From: Chersky-840 sp963838775
GTDB lineage: Bacteria > Actinomycetota > Acidimicrobiia > Acidimicrobiales > UBA8190
Length of the DNA: 64,000 bases
NCBI GenBank assembly: GCA_963838775.1
Contig: CAWISP010000007.1
Span: forward strand, 1 to 64,000
Reading direction: 5' to 3'
Below the pieces are notes generated by a model. It saw only the letters and a list, made by a program, of their open reading frames with translations, made no database searches and was not told where the DNA came from. The position numbers were made by a program, and so were the translations under genes. Shown piece by piece: positions 1 through 8,219 of the stretch; positions within the stretch are counted from its first letter, which is position 1, and each line of letters starts with the position of its first letter.

Positions 1-221
1 ATCGCCACACCACGGGCAAATGCCCGTATGAGTTCGGCCGCTGAGGTGGCTCTATCGGCCGGACCGACCGCAATCACCCGGGCGGGATGGGACCGCCACC
101 CGACGCCCTCTGCCCGAGCATGAATGCCGGCTTTGCAAGGCCCTCCGCTCGTCGGCTCGCCCAAGGCCCACGCGGTATGTCCCGCTGGCGGAAGGACCCT
201 CGGGCGCGTGCTCCGGCGACC

Positions 222-566
222 CTATCTGGGGAGCGTGTAGGTGTTTTCGAACTCGTCTTGCACCACAGTCGCAACTGTCGCAGTCGTATCGACGACGAGC
301 TCCTCCTCGAGGATCCGCGTGCGATAGGTCCAGCCCGCGGGCAGATCCAGCCGCCCCCCAAGGGAGACGAGGCTCTCTTCTGTGAGTGTCGGATCGACCC
401 CAACGCAGTAGGCCTGCATGACATAGGTCAACCCATCGGGGTTCACGAGTTCGTAGACCGGGGTACCGGCATTGAAGAAGAAGACTTCACCACGGTTGAC
501 ATACCGCTCGACGTATGGCTGGGTGGACGGATTGTCGCCGAGATCCACGGCGGCCAGCCGACGCAT
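222..566 (-). pseudogene. C-terminal fragment of a conserved hypothetical protein
   Basis: The last 114 codons read as real protein, with segments such as RGEVFFFNAGTPVYELVNPDG, then VMQAY and VDPTLTEE, and end ILEEELVVDT. I recognise this pattern from a family of actinobacterial hypothetical proteins without known function, normally about twice as long. Upstream of the ATG at 566 the frame stays open to 989, but that sequence is arginine/proline-rich and low in complexity and does not look like the family's N-terminal half; no other frame continues it. I read this as a 5'-truncated remnant. The function is not inferable. Confidence 0.5.
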
Positions 567-1034
567 GGTCAGGGTACTGGGGCGGTCCGTAGGGCGGAAC
601 GGCCCCGCGTTCCCCCGTGGCCGCCCCGGTCGCCGGCCCCGGGGACCCAGAGGGACGACGGGGACGGTAGAGGCGGTCCGGAGCGGTAAAAGGCCTTGCA
701 GGACGGCACCGGTTCTCCGACCCCACTGTTCTGCAACTCGATGTCGGCAGCCTTCGTGCTGACGTGCCTCACCCTCGCCAGCGTCCTTCATTCGGTGCGC
801 GGTCAGCCAGAAGCCACGTGCAACCTGTGAATTTGCTTGGAGAATGCGTCGGTCGGACACCAACACCCCGCCCCGCAATCGCGAATCGGAACCTCCGACC
901 TGCACGTTGGGTGCGGCCCGAGGGGCACAGGACCTCCATGCCCTTGGCCGGGTCGAGTTGTATGTGACGTTCGGCCCTTCACGCCGCAACCCGTGGGTCG
1001 CAAGGTGAAGGCACTGAGCAAAAGAGGGCGGGAA

Positions 1035-1472
1035 ATGTGGTCCACTCGAAGCCGAACCTGGGAACGGGTCCTGGTCTCTGAATCCGAGGCGTTCTTGCTA
1101 GGACACTATGCGCAGTACCTCGGACTCCAGCATCGCCCGGTTCCCGCGTGGGCTTGGCTCAATGCCCTCGCCCACGGGGGCGAAGCGGACATTTCCTCCC
1201 TCGCTACCAGCGAACCACCTCGGCGTGCATTGCCCTCGGACACCACCGTCTGGCAGCAGGCTCTGGCCTTCTTGGCCCAGGAACTGATCAGCCAGGCGGC
1301 CAGACGCGGTCGACCAGTCGCAGACCTTCAGCGTTCGATGCTGGTGCCCATCGAGTTGGAGCTTGCTGGGCGTCCTGCGCAATCGTCCATCGAGCCCGGC
1401 ACAGTGGTCTCCAGGGTGCTAACGGTCCTGGCTCAACACCCCACGAGCCAACGTCGCAACGATCAGGAGTAG
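1035..1472 (+). CDS. Hypothetical protein, 145 aa
   Basis: I do not recognise the family. The ATG at 1035 follows a purine-rich GAGGGCGGG ribosome site. The protein is mostly helical in composition, with a tryptophan-rich stretch (VPAWAWLNALAHGG, about residues 35-48), a helical middle (TVWQQALAFLAQELISQAAR) and an Arg/Gln-rich tail. No signal peptide, membrane segment or cysteine motif is visible. The frame stays open upstream to 837 but that part has poor coding character. It lies just left of the dormancy-type island and has no motif upstream. Confidence 0.5.
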   Translation: MWSTRSRTWERVLVSESEAFLLGHYAQYLGLQHRPVPAWAWLNALAHGGEADISSLATSEPPRRALPSDTTVWQQALAFLAQELISQAARRGRPVADLQRSMLVPIELELAGRPAQSSIEPGTVVSRVLTVLAQHPTSQRRNDQE

Positions 1473-2154
1473 GTATGCGAGGAAGGAAACACTGACGGAA
1501 GGATCGTTACTGCCAACCTGTCGGATGTACCCGCTAGGAGTATGACTGCATGAGGCGAGAGGACGCCGTCAAAATTGAAGCACGAAGCCGAGGCCCGACT
1601 GCGGGAGTTGTTTCTCCCGACAGATGATCGGTGCACGGCAAGTACTGCTCGAGTTCCGGCTCGGGATTCCCGCAGTCGAGGTTCGAGATGCAATCGAGTC
1701 GACACAGTAGGCCTAACTGGCCGCCGCTGGCTGGTCTCGGTCGAAGAATCCGCGGGTGCGGTGGGGACATTCTCGAGCGGACCCCGGTCGCGGTGCTCTT
1801 GGTGCCCATGGCCTGACCGCGTTTCGGATCGGAGTCTTTGATGAACTCCCCCCAGATCGCTGATCGACAACGCCAACGGTGTCTCGTCCCGAATGAAGAG
1901 CTCGCCCGAATGGATCCACCCCGCATCCGGCACTTCCAGACCAGGGTATGAGGCGCAATATCCTCCATCCAGGGCGCAAGCGCGGGCTCGCTCCTGGCAG
2001 AGCGTAACCGAATCCGCCTGTGGCGGACGGACCTGGTCTCGCACCGGAACGATCGCCGGGTGAGACTTCGAGCACATCGCTCGGTGTCCGCCTGGCTCCT
2101 CCTGACCGTGTCGGTGCGTGTACCGATGTCGAGCCGCTCAGTTGTGGGTGGTGT
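1473..2154. other. 680 bp without a convincing intact gene
   Basis: Both strands contain short open frames only. On the minus strand a readable segment (WIHSGELFIRDETPLALSISDLG) changes frame at a run of six G (complement of about 1848-1853) into GEFIKDSDP. This could be a broken small regulator-like gene, but the family is not clear enough to name. No regulatory box of the type found further right was seen. Confidence 0.3.
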
Positions 2155-2583
2155 TCACGTCCGGGTCACGGGCACCTTGGTGGAGGTCGACTCCGCCTTC
2201 TCCGGGCACGGGATCCGAACTTCGAGGACGCCATTGCTGTAGGTGGCCTTTACGTCGTCTGGCACGGCACCCTGGGGAAGTGCGATGTCACGCTCGAAGT
2301 CGCCGTAGCGGAACTCAGAGCGATACCCGCGCTTCTCCTTGTGTTCCGACTTCTGCTCCCGGTGGGCGTGGATCCGCACCACACCCTCGGTCGTGGTGAC
2401 CTCTACGTCCTTGTCCGGGTCGATGTCGGGCAACTCGGCCCGCACCACAAGGGTGTCGCCGTCATGGAACTCCTCCACCCGGAGCCACTCTTGCCCGTCG
2501 TCAAACTCGAACAACCGCCGCCACCGCTGCCATGAGACAGGCGGCCACTCCATCACATGATTGTCATGACGTACTAGTGCCAT
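2155..2583 (-). CDS. Hsp20/alpha-crystallin small heat-shock protein (copy 1)
   Basis: ATP-independent chaperone that holds unfolding proteins in the cytoplasm; the mycobacterial counterpart HspX/Acr is the hallmark of the DosR dormancy response. The 142-aa product has the alpha-crystallin core from about residue 35 (VVRAELPDIDP) to the signature GVLEVRIPCPEK near the C-terminus, and ends in a short Thr/Lys-rich tail. The ATG at 2583 gives exactly the length of copy 2 (4682-5110), with which it shares nearly all residues. A DosR-like box lies at 2657-2672, 74 bp upstream. It follows the pyruvate kinase gene but has its own box, so it is probably a separate transcription unit. Confidence 0.93.
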   Translation of the reverse strand: MALVRHDNHVMEWPPVSWQRWRRLFEFDDGQEWLRVEEFHDGDTLVVRAELPDIDPDKDVEVTTTEGVVRIHAHREQKSEHKEKRGYRSEFRYGDFERDIALPQGAVPDDVKATYSNGVLEVRIPCPEKAESTSTKVPVTRT

Positions 2584-2656
2584 CGTCTCTTCCATTCCCT
2601 GCGGCACACCCAGGTGCCGATGCCTCCATAATCCGTCCTCGACGCGGCCGAGGAGT

Positions 2657-2672
2657 AGGGTCGAACGTCCCA
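2657..2672 (-). promoter_or_regulatory. DosR-like box upstream of Hsp20 copy 1
   Basis: AGGGTCGAACGTCCCA on the plus strand; the complement begins TGGGACG, giving the GGGAC-N4-GNCCC layout of the DosR/DevR dormancy box. The spacing to the gene start (74 bp) is almost the same as for copy 2 (75 bp). Confidence 0.6.
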
Positions 2673-2743
2673 TTTCGGCGGTGGCCTGGTGGTGTAGCGC
2701 TGTCTCGAAAGCCGCGGTGTGGAGACGATGGACGCGAAGTCAC

Positions 2744-4663
2744 TTACGGAGTGGTGTCGACCCAACTGCGCAACGGCCGGAGCAATGGTGTCTTCTTGCG
2801 CTGATGACCCGACATGCGCCGTAGGATGTCGTCGAGTACGACGATGGCGGTATCGACGTGGGGGCCTTTGTTGAGCATGACGCACTCGGCTCGCTGCGCC
2901 ATGGCCGCGTCGGTGACCTCGGCCCGAGACGGTTGTCCTGTGCGCGCCAGCTGGTCGAGTACCTCGGTCGCCCAGATCACCGGCAGATGAGCCGCCTCGC
3001 ACAGCCACAGGATCTCCTCCTGCACCTCGGCCAGGCGTTCGTAGCCCGCTTCGACGGCCAGATCACCTCGGGCGATCATGACGCCTACGAGGGGTGATCG
3101 CATGGCGTGCAGGAGAATTTCGGGAAGACGAGCGAACGCCGCCGTGGTTTCGATCTTCAGAATGAGCCCGAGGTGTTCGGCTCCAACGCGTCTGAGATAT
3201 TCGTGGACGCGATCGACGTCACTCTCGTGGCGCAAGAACGACACTGCCACCATGTCGGCGTGCGCGGCAGCTACCTCGAGCAGGGGAAGGTCGGCGTCGG
3301 TGACGGCGGCCACGGGGAGGTCGGTATCGGGAAGGTTGATCCCCTTCTCTGCCCGAAGGCGAGAGCCCCGAGGCGATCCAGTCAGGATCCTGACCCGGAG
3401 CTCGTCCACACCTACGCCCTCGATCACGCCGGTCATCTTCCCGTCGTCGAGGATTACCCGCTGGCCGACCTTTGCCGCCTCGAAAGCAGCCGGAAGCGTG
3501 CAGCCAATTCGAGCGCCGCCGGGTTGCCCGTGACGCCAGGGTGCGGCGGGCTCCAAGTCATTGGTGAGGGAAAGAAGATCTCCGACGCGTAGCACATGGC
3601 ACTGGGGGATGCGCGACAGCACGCCCACTCGGGTCGCGTCACCGGCGCAAGCCAGCGTTGTTCCGGTTTCCACGTAGGTTGTGTCCCAAACCTCGACCAC
3701 AAGGCGGCTCGGGGTGGCCTCGACCACGCGTAGTTCACGCTGCGAACCGCGGCTGTCGATGACGTCGACCACGTCTCCGAGGTGACGGCGTTCGATCCAC
3801 GACGGATCCACGCAGAGCACTTGTGTTTGATGGAGTGGGGTGGAGTCGGGCACGAGCGTGGCGAAAGCGGGAGCCATCGGCACGCCCCGCGGGTCCCGCT
3901 GGGGTCGCAGCTTCACGACCCGGGGGCCAACGAGCAAGGGGCCGGTCCGCATCTTGGGACCTGGGAGGTCCATCGACACTCGGCAGGGACGGTCGATCTC
4001 GACGGAAGCCTTGCGCACGTTGCATGCCATACGCTCCCACCGACCGGGGTCATCATGAGCTCCGTTGATGCGGGCGACATCCATACCACGTGCAACGAGG
4101 TGCCGCACCAGCAAATAGTCGTCTGCAGCTTCAGTGGGGAGAGTCACCATGATGCGGGGCACCCTCCCTGGGGGTCGGGTGCCAAAAAGGGCATCCGTGT
4201 TGCGGTCGAGGGCGCTACGTCCCTCCTCGAAGCTCAGCGTGCCCGGTCCGAGGTGGGGCATGCGCCCGTCGAGCGAGGCCCTGACGCTCTCGACGGTGGC
4301 GAGCACGTGAGGTTCGCACCGCCCCAATGACGAAAGGCCACGCTCTCCCAATTCACGCTGGAGCTGCCGAACGTCTTGGTGCCGAAGCGTGAGGTAGTGA
4401 ACGAGGTTGATCGCATCCTGTCGATGGTCAACGTGGACACTGGCGATGTCTTCACGGTGGACCCTCTCTCGATGATGCATGAGGGATTCGAGTCCAGCCA
4501 GCTCGGCTCTGATCGAGGGCCGGTCGGAATCGCCTCTTCCCTGTCGGCGGCCCAGCACGGAAATGTTCCGGGCAGCCATCACCCCGATCTTCCGCCAGGC
4601 CCGTCGAGCAACTCGATAAACTCGACGAACCTCAAAAGTCTTACGATCGACGGTGGCGGCCAT
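2744..4663 (-). CDS. pyk: Pyruvate kinase with long N-terminal extension
   Basis: Converts PEP and ADP to pyruvate and ATP. The 639-aa product is longer than the usual 470-590. The kinase core begins near residue 168 (PRIMVTLPTEA) and shows the substrate/metal motifs DLPGPKMRTG (about 232-241), VSFLRHESDV, LKIET, VMIARGDLAVE and the switch region ATEVLDQLARTGQPSRAEVTDAA. About 165 N-terminal residues, including a helical QLQRELGERGLSSLGR stretch, precede it; similar extensions occur in a subset of bacterial pyruvate kinases. The start is only 18 bp behind the stop of Hsp20 copy 2, so the two form an operon under the box at 5185. An alternative ATG lies 28 codons downstream. Confidence 0.9.
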   Translation of the reverse strand: MAATVDRKTFEVRRVYRVARRAWRKIGVMAARNISVLGRRQGRGDSDRPSIRAELAGLESLMHHRERVHREDIASVHVDHRQDAINLVHYLTLRHQDVRQLQRELGERGLSSLGRCEPHVLATVESVRASLDGRMPHLGPGTLSFEEGRSALDRNTDALFGTRPPGRVPRIMVTLPTEAADDYLLVRHLVARGMDVARINGAHDDPGRWERMACNVRKASVEIDRPCRVSMDLPGPKMRTGPLLVGPRVVKLRPQRDPRGVPMAPAFATLVPDSTPLHQTQVLCVDPSWIERRHLGDVVDVIDSRGSQRELRVVEATPSRLVVEVWDTTYVETGTTLACAGDATRVGVLSRIPQCHVLRVGDLLSLTNDLEPAAPWRHGQPGGARIGCTLPAAFEAAKVGQRVILDDGKMTGVIEGVGVDELRVRILTGSPRGSRLRAEKGINLPDTDLPVAAVTDADLPLLEVAAAHADMVAVSFLRHESDVDRVHEYLRRVGAEHLGLILKIETTAAFARLPEILLHAMRSPLVGVMIARGDLAVEAGYERLAEVQEEILWLCEAAHLPVIWATEVLDQLARTGQPSRAEVTDAAMAQRAECVMLNKGPHVDTAIVVLDDILRRMSGHQRKKTPLLRPLRSWVDTTP

Positions 4664-4681
4664 ATCAGTCGTGTCCGGTGT

Positions 4682-5110
4682 TCATGTCCGGGTAACGGGC
4701 ACCTTGGTGGAACTCGGCTCCGTCTTCTCCGGGCACGGGATCCGAACTTCGAGGACCCCGTTGCTGTATGTGGCCTTCACGTCGTCTGCCGTCGCAGCCT
4801 GAGGCAGCGCGATGTCACGCTCGAATTCGCCGTAGCGGAACTCAGAGCGATACCCCCGCTTCTCCTTGTGGTTGGACTTCTGTTCCCGGTGGGCGTGGAT
4901 TCGCACCACATCATCGGTCGTGGTGACCTCCACGTCCTTTTCGGGGTCGATGTCGGGCAACTCGGCCCGCACCACGAAGATGTCACCGTCGTGGAACTCC
5001 TCCACCCGGAGCCACTTCTGACCGTCGTCGAACTCGAACTGCCGCCACCACCGATGCCATGAGACAGGCGGCCACTCGATCACGTGATTGTGATGATGTA
5101 CGAGGGCCAC
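4682..5110 (-). CDS. Hsp20/alpha-crystallin small heat-shock protein (copy 2)
   Basis: Paralogue of the protein at 2155-2583, also 142 aa, differing at scattered positions (for example RWWRQFEFDDGQKW versus RWRRLFEFDDGQEW). The core motif GVLEVRIPCPEK is conserved. I chose the GTG at 5110 because it follows GGGAAGGGACGAGACA and gives the same length as copy 1; the frame extends upstream to 5137. It is the first gene of an operon with pyruvate kinase (18 bp gap). A DosR-like box lies 75 bp upstream at 5185-5200. The homology between the copies extends through the promoter, so the whole unit was duplicated. Confidence 0.92.
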   Translation of the reverse strand: MALVHHHNHVIEWPPVSWHRWWRQFEFDDGQKWLRVEEFHDGDIFVVRAELPDIDPEKDVEVTTTDDVVRIHAHREQKSNHKEKRGYRSEFRYGEFERDIALPQAATADDVKATYSNGVLEVRIPCPEKTEPSSTKVPVTRT

Positions 5111-5184
5111 TGTCTCGTCCCTTCCCCTGTGGCACAACCAGGTGCCCTGGCCCCCATAATCCGTCGGTTGACACGGGTGGAGCT

Positions 5185-5200
5185 AGGGTCAAATGTCCTA
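5185..5200 (-). promoter_or_regulatory. DosR-like box upstream of Hsp20 copy 2 / pyk
   Basis: AGGGTCAAATGTCCTA; the complement starts TAGGACATTTGACCC. Same position relative to the gene start as the box of copy 1. Confidence 0.6.
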
Positions 5201-5342
5201 TCTCGGGCGTTCGCCTTGCCGGTGTGGCGCTGTTTTCGAGGGCCGCGGTGTGAAGCCGACCGACCACCCAGGGGTTGCTGGGGGAGAGGCCCTACGCGCT
5301 TTGCGGGTGCCGTCGTCCCTGTCACTGTGCGAAGGCGTGCAC

Positions 5343-5606
5343 CTATGCGCCGCGCCGCCGCCAGGGCGGGCTGTGCAGAGGTTCGGGCTGCACCTGACGT
5401 GGCTTTTCCGGGTGCTCGGGGGCCATGACCTTCCCCTCGCCGCGCAGGATCTCTCGACACCGATGGCACAGACTCTTTCGGACGCTGTCGCTGGACCCGC
5501 AACGTTCACACACGTCCGCGTGGGGGTGCGGATGTATGTGCGGATGAATGGACCGCTCGACCTCATCAGCCTCTACGGTCGGCTTACGGGGCTTGTGGTT
5601 TCTCAT
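5343..5606 (-). CDS. Small zinc-ribbon protein, 87 aa
   Basis: The family is not recognised. From the ATG at 5606 (preceded by GGGGG) the product has a histidine-rich stretch (SIHPHIHPHPHADV, about residues 19-32) followed by a zinc-ribbon pattern CERCGSS...SLCHRC with two CxxC pairs, and a Pro/Arg-rich tail. The His cluster and Cys pairs suggest metal binding. A DosR-like box lies 35 bp upstream (5641-5655), shared with the divergent HhH-pncB unit, which supports a real, co-regulated gene. Confidence 0.5.
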   Translation of the reverse strand: MRNHKPRKPTVEADEVERSIHPHIHPHPHADVCERCGSSDSVRKSLCHRCREILRGEGKVMAPEHPEKPRQVQPEPLHSPPWRRRGA

Positions 5607-5640
5607 GCCCCCAGCGTGGCCCCCTCCCCCGATCCCCGCC

Positions 5641-5655
5641 AGGGCCGAAGGTCCA
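5641..5655. promoter_or_regulatory. DosR-like box between divergent zinc-ribbon and HhH/pncB genes
   Basis: AGGGCCGAAGGTCCA, a close match to the island's motif. It lies 35 bp upstream of the minus-strand zinc-ribbon gene and about 100 bp upstream of the plus-strand gene starting at 5756. Confidence 0.55.
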
Positions 5656-5705
5656 GAGGCGAAGCGGAACCTTCGCGATGGGCGACTCTGAGTCCGGTCG
5701 AGCAA

Positions 5706-5720
5706 GTGACCTTGGGCACT
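5706..5720 (+). promoter_or_regulatory. Weaker DosR-like box upstream of the HhH/pncB unit
   Basis: GTGACCTTGGGCACT differs at three positions from the box ATGACCTTCGGCCCT at 16223. It lies about 35 bp before the GTG chosen as start of the HhH protein, and inside the frame if the upstream ATG (5678) were used. That favours the downstream start. Confidence 0.35.
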
Positions 5721-5755
5721 TGCGATACCGGTCTGCCGTGGGTGACGGTGACAGG

Positions 5756-6532
5756 GTGAAATCGGTGATCGTGGCCCCGGCACCCACCATTCGACGCGCC
5801 CGCAGCGACATGGTGCGGCGCCTGGTGGCGGGGGGCGGCCGGTTCTCAACAGACCTGGGTATCGACGTCGAGGCGGGTGAAGCCGAGATCGACCGATGGT
5901 TCCTGGCTGCCACCTTGTATGGGGCCCGGATTCCGACTGCAATCGCGGAGCGCAGCTTTCACGTGCTCGATGAGGCAGGAGTGACAGTCGCCACAGCCCG
6001 GGCGTTCTCATGGGATGATCTCGTCGCCCTGCTCGATCGCGGCGGATACGGGCGGTACGACTTCAAGACGGCCACACGTCTGCACCTACTGTGCGACGTG
6101 CTCAGCGAGCGTTACGGCGGTCGTGTGTGCGCCATCCCGGACCATGTGCGCACGGCGGCGGAGCTTGAGGCCGCGCTGGACGACCTCCCCGGGTGGGGGC
6201 CGGTCACCGTCGGCGTGTTCCTCCGGGAGCTGCGCGGCGTGTGGCCGCTGGCTGCACCGGCCCTCGATGCGCGGGCCGAGGCCTGTGTCCGTCACCTCGG
6301 CCTCGTCGGGGTGCGCACCGACGACCCACTCGACCGGGTGCGATCACTCTCCGCGGCAGCCGGGATCGATCCTCGCGACCTCGAAGGCGCTCTCGTCCGC
6401 ACCGCATTGGCTCACCGAGGTGGCCTCGGTGCCTGCCCCGGTGGGCGCGGTTGTGCCGTCTTGGCGCATCTGGCGATGCGTCCACCGGCCCGCGCTCCGG
6501 TCCCAGAGCCGGTCCCCGAAGCCGGACCCTGA
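5756..6532 (+). CDS. HhH-GPD / endonuclease III-like protein
   Basis: Resembles base-excision DNA glycosylases with a helix-hairpin-helix. The 258-aa product shows the helical fold (DRWFLAATLYGARIPTAIAE near the start of the domain), a hairpin LDDLPGWGPVTVGVFLREL (about residues 142-160) and then an acidic DARAEACVRHLGL where GPD enzymes carry the catalytic Asp. A Cys-poor C-terminal segment (CPGGRGCAVL) recalls a lost iron-sulfur loop. The GTG at 5756 is chosen because regulatory boxes lie upstream; the ATG at 5678 is the alternative. It is followed after 56 bp by pncB, probably in one operon. A role in NAD metabolism instead of DNA repair cannot be excluded. Confidence 0.6.
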   Translation: MKSVIVAPAPTIRRARSDMVRRLVAGGGRFSTDLGIDVEAGEAEIDRWFLAATLYGARIPTAIAERSFHVLDEAGVTVATARAFSWDDLVALLDRGGYGRYDFKTATRLHLLCDVLSERYGGRVCAIPDHVRTAAELEAALDDLPGWGPVTVGVFLRELRGVWPLAAPALDARAEACVRHLGLVGVRTDDPLDRVRSLSAAAGIDPRDLEGALVRTALAHRGGLGACPGGRGCAVLAHLAMRPPARAPVPEPVPEAGP

Positions 6533-6588
6533 CCTGTGATGCCAACAGCACACCCCGGGGGCGCCTCGGGTGAAGACGAGGAGAGGCG

Positions 6589-7935
6589 ATGGCCGGGGCA
6601 CTGTTGACCGATCTCTATGAGCTCAATATGGCGGCGAGCTACCTTCGACGCCAGATGACGGGTACGGCCACCTTCAGCCTATTCGTCCGGCGACTCCCCG
6701 CTGAGCGGGGCTTCTTGGTGGCCGCCGGAATCGAGGACTGTCTCGACCTCCTTGAGGCGTTCTCCTTCGACGAGCGCGATCTCGCCTACCTCGCCACCTT
6801 GGGCTTCGACGCCGCCTCCATCGCCAGCTTCTCGAGAATGCGCTTCACCGGGGAGGTCCGTGCCATCCCTGAGGGGAGGATCGTCTTCGCCGACGAACCG
6901 CTGCTCGAGGTCACAGCCCCGATCGCCGAAGCCCAGCTGGTCGAGACGATCCTCTTGAACCAGATGACATTCCAGACGACGCTCGCCTCCAAGGCGGCCC
7001 GGTGCTGGCTGGCGGGGCGCGGGCGCATTGAGCTGGTTGAGTTCGGCTTTCGCCGTACTCAGGGCATCGAAGCGGGACTGGCCGCAGCGCGGGTGTCGGC
7101 GATGGTCGGCTTCTCCGCCACCAGCAACGTCGAGGCGGCCCGGCGCTATGGTCTGCGCCCGGCGGGCACCATGGCCCACAGCTACATCGAGGCGTTCCCC
7201 ACCGAGCTCGAGGCGTTCCAGGCGTTCGCCACCGATTTTCCGGGACGCACCACCTTCCTCGTCGACACCTACGACACCCTGGAAGGCGTTGCCCGTGCCA
7301 TCGAAGTCATCGAGGCCCTGGGCCTGCACACCGGCGTGGGTGTCCGCCTCGACAGCGGTGACCTCGCCTCGCTGGCCACAGCGACGCGCCGAGTGCTCGA
7401 CGATGCCGGGCACCCCGAAGTCAGCATCTTCGTCTCGGGCGGTCTCGACGAACACAGCATCGCCGCTCTCGTGGAGCGGGGGGCGCCGGTGGATGCCGTG
7501 GGGGTGGGGACGCGCCTCGGGGTGTCTGCCGACGCCCCATACCTCGACAGCGCCTACAAGCTCGTGTCCTACGAGGGGCGACCCGTGGCCAAGCTTTCAC
7601 CGGGCAAAGAAACGTACCCTGGAGCGAAGCAGGTCTTTCGGAGCGGCGGTGTTGTCGACCACCTCGGCTTGGCGGAGGAATCGGTGCCCCCGGGCACCGA
7701 TCCTGTCCTCGAGGTCGCCATGACCGATGGTCGACGGGTGCGACCGAAGGTCGATCCCGTCACCGCCCTGGCCGCAGCGCGAGCCCGGTTCGAGGTCGAC
7801 CTGGGGGCGCTCCCCGCGCCGGCCCGGCGTCTCCAGGACCCGCAGCCGCCCAGCCCGACACTTACGGCCCGACTGCGTAGGCTCACCGACGACGTACGTT
7901 CCGGGCTCGGACTCGAACGAGGCGCGCCGAGCTGA
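6589..7935 (+). CDS. pncB: Nicotinate phosphoribosyltransferase
   Basis: Makes nicotinate mononucleotide from nicotinate, PRPP and ATP in the Preiss-Handler NAD salvage route. The 448-aa length fits the family. Motifs include LTDLYELNMA at the N-terminus, VEFGFRRTQG (about 151-160), GTMAHSYIEAFPTE (about 194-207), VRLDSGDLA and a phosphate-binding VSGGLDE...VDAVGVGTRLG. The ATG follows GAGGAGAGGCG. It sits behind the HhH gene and close to a nicotinamidase-like gene (9658-10209), so nicotinamide to nicotinate to NaMN could be completed here. M. tuberculosis PncB2 (Rv0573c) is a DosR-regulon member, consistent with the boxes upstream of this unit. Confidence 0.93.
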   Translation: MAGALLTDLYELNMAASYLRRQMTGTATFSLFVRRLPAERGFLVAAGIEDCLDLLEAFSFDERDLAYLATLGFDAASIASFSRMRFTGEVRAIPEGRIVFADEPLLEVTAPIAEAQLVETILLNQMTFQTTLASKAARCWLAGRGRIELVEFGFRRTQGIEAGLAAARVSAMVGFSATSNVEAARRYGLRPAGTMAHSYIEAFPTELEAFQAFATDFPGRTTFLVDTYDTLEGVARAIEVIEALGLHTGVGVRLDSGDLASLATATRRVLDDAGHPEVSIFVSGGLDEHSIAALVERGAPVDAVGVGTRLGVSADAPYLDSAYKLVSYEGRPVAKLSPGKETYPGAKQVFRSGGVVDHLGLAEESVPPGTDPVLEVAMTDGRRVRPKVDPVTALAAARARFEVDLGALPAPARRLQDPQPPSPTLTARLRRLTDDVRSGLGLERGAPS

Positions 7936-7976
7936 GCGGATCGGACGTGGAACCAATCGATCACGCGTTCCGGACG

Positions 7977-8219
7977 TCATGGGTGTCCCGTGGCGATGCG
8001 ATGGATCTCCTCCAGGGCGCGTGGCGCCCCCGCCAACGGGTAGCGCTGGTCATGGAGCGAGACCAAGCCGTGCAGCTGGTCTTCGATCTGGGAGTCCTCG
8101 ATCCCAGCGAGAACCAGTACCGCCGCCAGACGCACGAGGGCGGACGCGAGGTCGGTCTCTCGGGCGATCTCGGCGAGGTCGCCCTCGTGGTCCCGGAGCC
8201 AGTCGTCAATGTCGCTCAT
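7977..8219 (-). CDS. Small acidic protein coupled to the PRTase-hydrolase
   Basis: 80-aa acidic, helical protein (MSDIDDWLRDHEGDLAEIARETD at the start). I do not recognise a domain. Its ATG overlaps the stop of the upstream PRTase-hydrolase gene in an ATGA, the usual arrangement for translational coupling, so it is very likely made with that protein and may act with it. No cysteines, signal peptide or membrane segment. Confidence 0.6.
   Translation of the reverse strand: MSDIDDWLRDHEGDLAEIARETDLASALVRLAAVLVLAGIEDSQIEDQLHGLVSLHDQRYPLAGAPRALEEIHRIATGHP

Larger units (their letters stand above)
2148..2722. repeat. Hsp20 duplication, left copy (partner 4677-5263)
   Basis: The coding region, box and a further ~50 bp (up to the shared AGCCGCGG/GGGCCGCGG stretch and GTGTG) match the segment at about 4677-5263 in the same orientation. 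The two copies bracket the pyruvate kinase gene as direct repeats, so recombination between them could delete pyk. Confidence 0.7.

Noticed and set aside
1..80. Minus-strand readable piece at the left edge (VIAVGPADRATSAAELIRAFARG)
   Set aside because: Only about 25 residues before the window ends, in a different frame from the upstream ORF; too short to assign a gene.
1534..2077. Possible DUF397-like regulator, frameshifted at a six-G run
   Set aside because: Only a short similarity in length and spacing to DUF397; no Trp-Arg-Lys-Ser start or characteristic pattern.
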